A stretch of DNA of 5,258 nt, taken from contig JAYRIB010000060.1 of assembly GCA_041907025.1 (NCBI GenBank), positions 1-5,258 on the forward strand, in the 5' to 3' direction. The notes beneath the pieces are model-generated. The model saw only the letters and a list, made by a program, of their open reading frames with translations, had not been told where the DNA came from and did no database searches. A program made the translations under genes and the position numbers. The stretch is from CAYPSN01 sp041907025 (lineage in GTDB: Bacteria; Patescibacteriota; Saccharimonadia; CAILAD01; JADZBC01). Shown here one piece after another: positions 5,172-5,258 of this stretch (position 1 is the first letter of the stretch; the number at the start of each line of letters is the position of its first letter).

Positions 5172-5258
5172 GTGGCAACTGACTTCCGGGCTAGAGTCTA
5201 CGAGGTGGTAAGGGCTATTCCAAAAGGCATGGTGATGACCTACGGCGACGTGGCTCGA
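5172..5258 (+). CDS. MGMT/alkyltransferase-like protein, N-terminal part (cut by window end)
   Basis: A GTG one base after the proS stop opens a frame of 29 residues that runs off the window. It contains FRARVYEVVRAIP, then KGMVMTYGDVAR. This is the start of the DNA-binding domain of O6-alkylguanine-DNA alkyltransferases and of the shorter ATL proteins, which bind alkylated guanine and recruit nucleotide excision repair. Starting directly at this domain with no preceding Ada/Ogt N-terminal domain favours the short ATL/YbaZ type. The deciding PCHR (active Cys) or PWHR-type motif lies beyond the window. There is no promoter or Shine-Dalgarno sequence in front of it, so it is probably co-transcribed with proS and translated by coupling. 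A TTG at 5148 is a less likely alternative start. Confidence 0.8.
   Translation, partial: MATDFRARVYEVVRAIPKGMVMTYGDVAR

Noticed and set aside
1..5258. Recoded UGA (glycine) as in Absconditabacteria/Gracilibacteria
   Set aside because: The sortase ends naturally at TGA and no conserved gene here needs TGA read-through.

Overview
The window looks like a piece of a small-genome, Gram-positive-like bacterium. It carries a sortase next to a protein with a C-terminal wall-sorting-like tail, a compact prolyl-tRNA synthetase without an editing domain, and a set of single genes that each have their own promoter. This fits the Candidate Phyla Radiation/Patescibacteria, perhaps Saccharibacteria. That placement is inferred from gene style, not from a marker phylogeny. 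TGA ends the sortase gene and no in-frame TGA has to be read through, so the Gly-UGA code of Absconditabacteria/Gracilibacteria is not indicated.

Layout, left to right. Positions 1-387 (+) hold the 3' end of a secreted/surface protein that begins before the window. It ends in a Pro/Ser/Ala linker, an LAAAG sequence, one membrane helix and a basic tail. After 40 bases, a membrane-anchored sortase (428-1054, +) follows. It runs tail-to-tail into a large sensor histidine kinase (1032-3305, -), and the two coding regions overlap by 23 bases at their 3' ends. The kinase has an N-terminal multi-helix membrane sensor, two PAS domains, HisKA and HATPase_c; no response regulator is visible. Upstream of it on the same strand is an unrecognised 150-residue, three-helix membrane protein with a Lys/His-rich N-terminus (3377-3829, -). 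Divergent from that are proS (3920-5170, +) and, one base after its stop, the start of an MGMT/alkyltransferase-like gene cut by the window edge (5172 onward, +).

The most striking feature is regulatory. All four complete genes have a -10-like hexamer (TATGAT, TATAAT, TATAAT, AATAAT) ending 6 or 7 bases before an ATG, and none has a Shine-Dalgarno sequence. This geometry predicts transcription starting at, or within a base of, the start codon, that is, leaderless mRNAs. It also decides the start codon for the sortase, the kinase and proS, where longer reading frames exist.

Functionally, the left part is envelope biology: the sortase may anchor the neighbouring surface protein. The middle part is sensing, through the orphan kinase, plus an unknown membrane protein. 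The right part is housekeeping: Pro-tRNA charging and a DNA-alkylation-repair-type protein. There is no mobile element, CRISPR array, tRNA or rRNA, and no gene-free stretch longer than about 90 bases.
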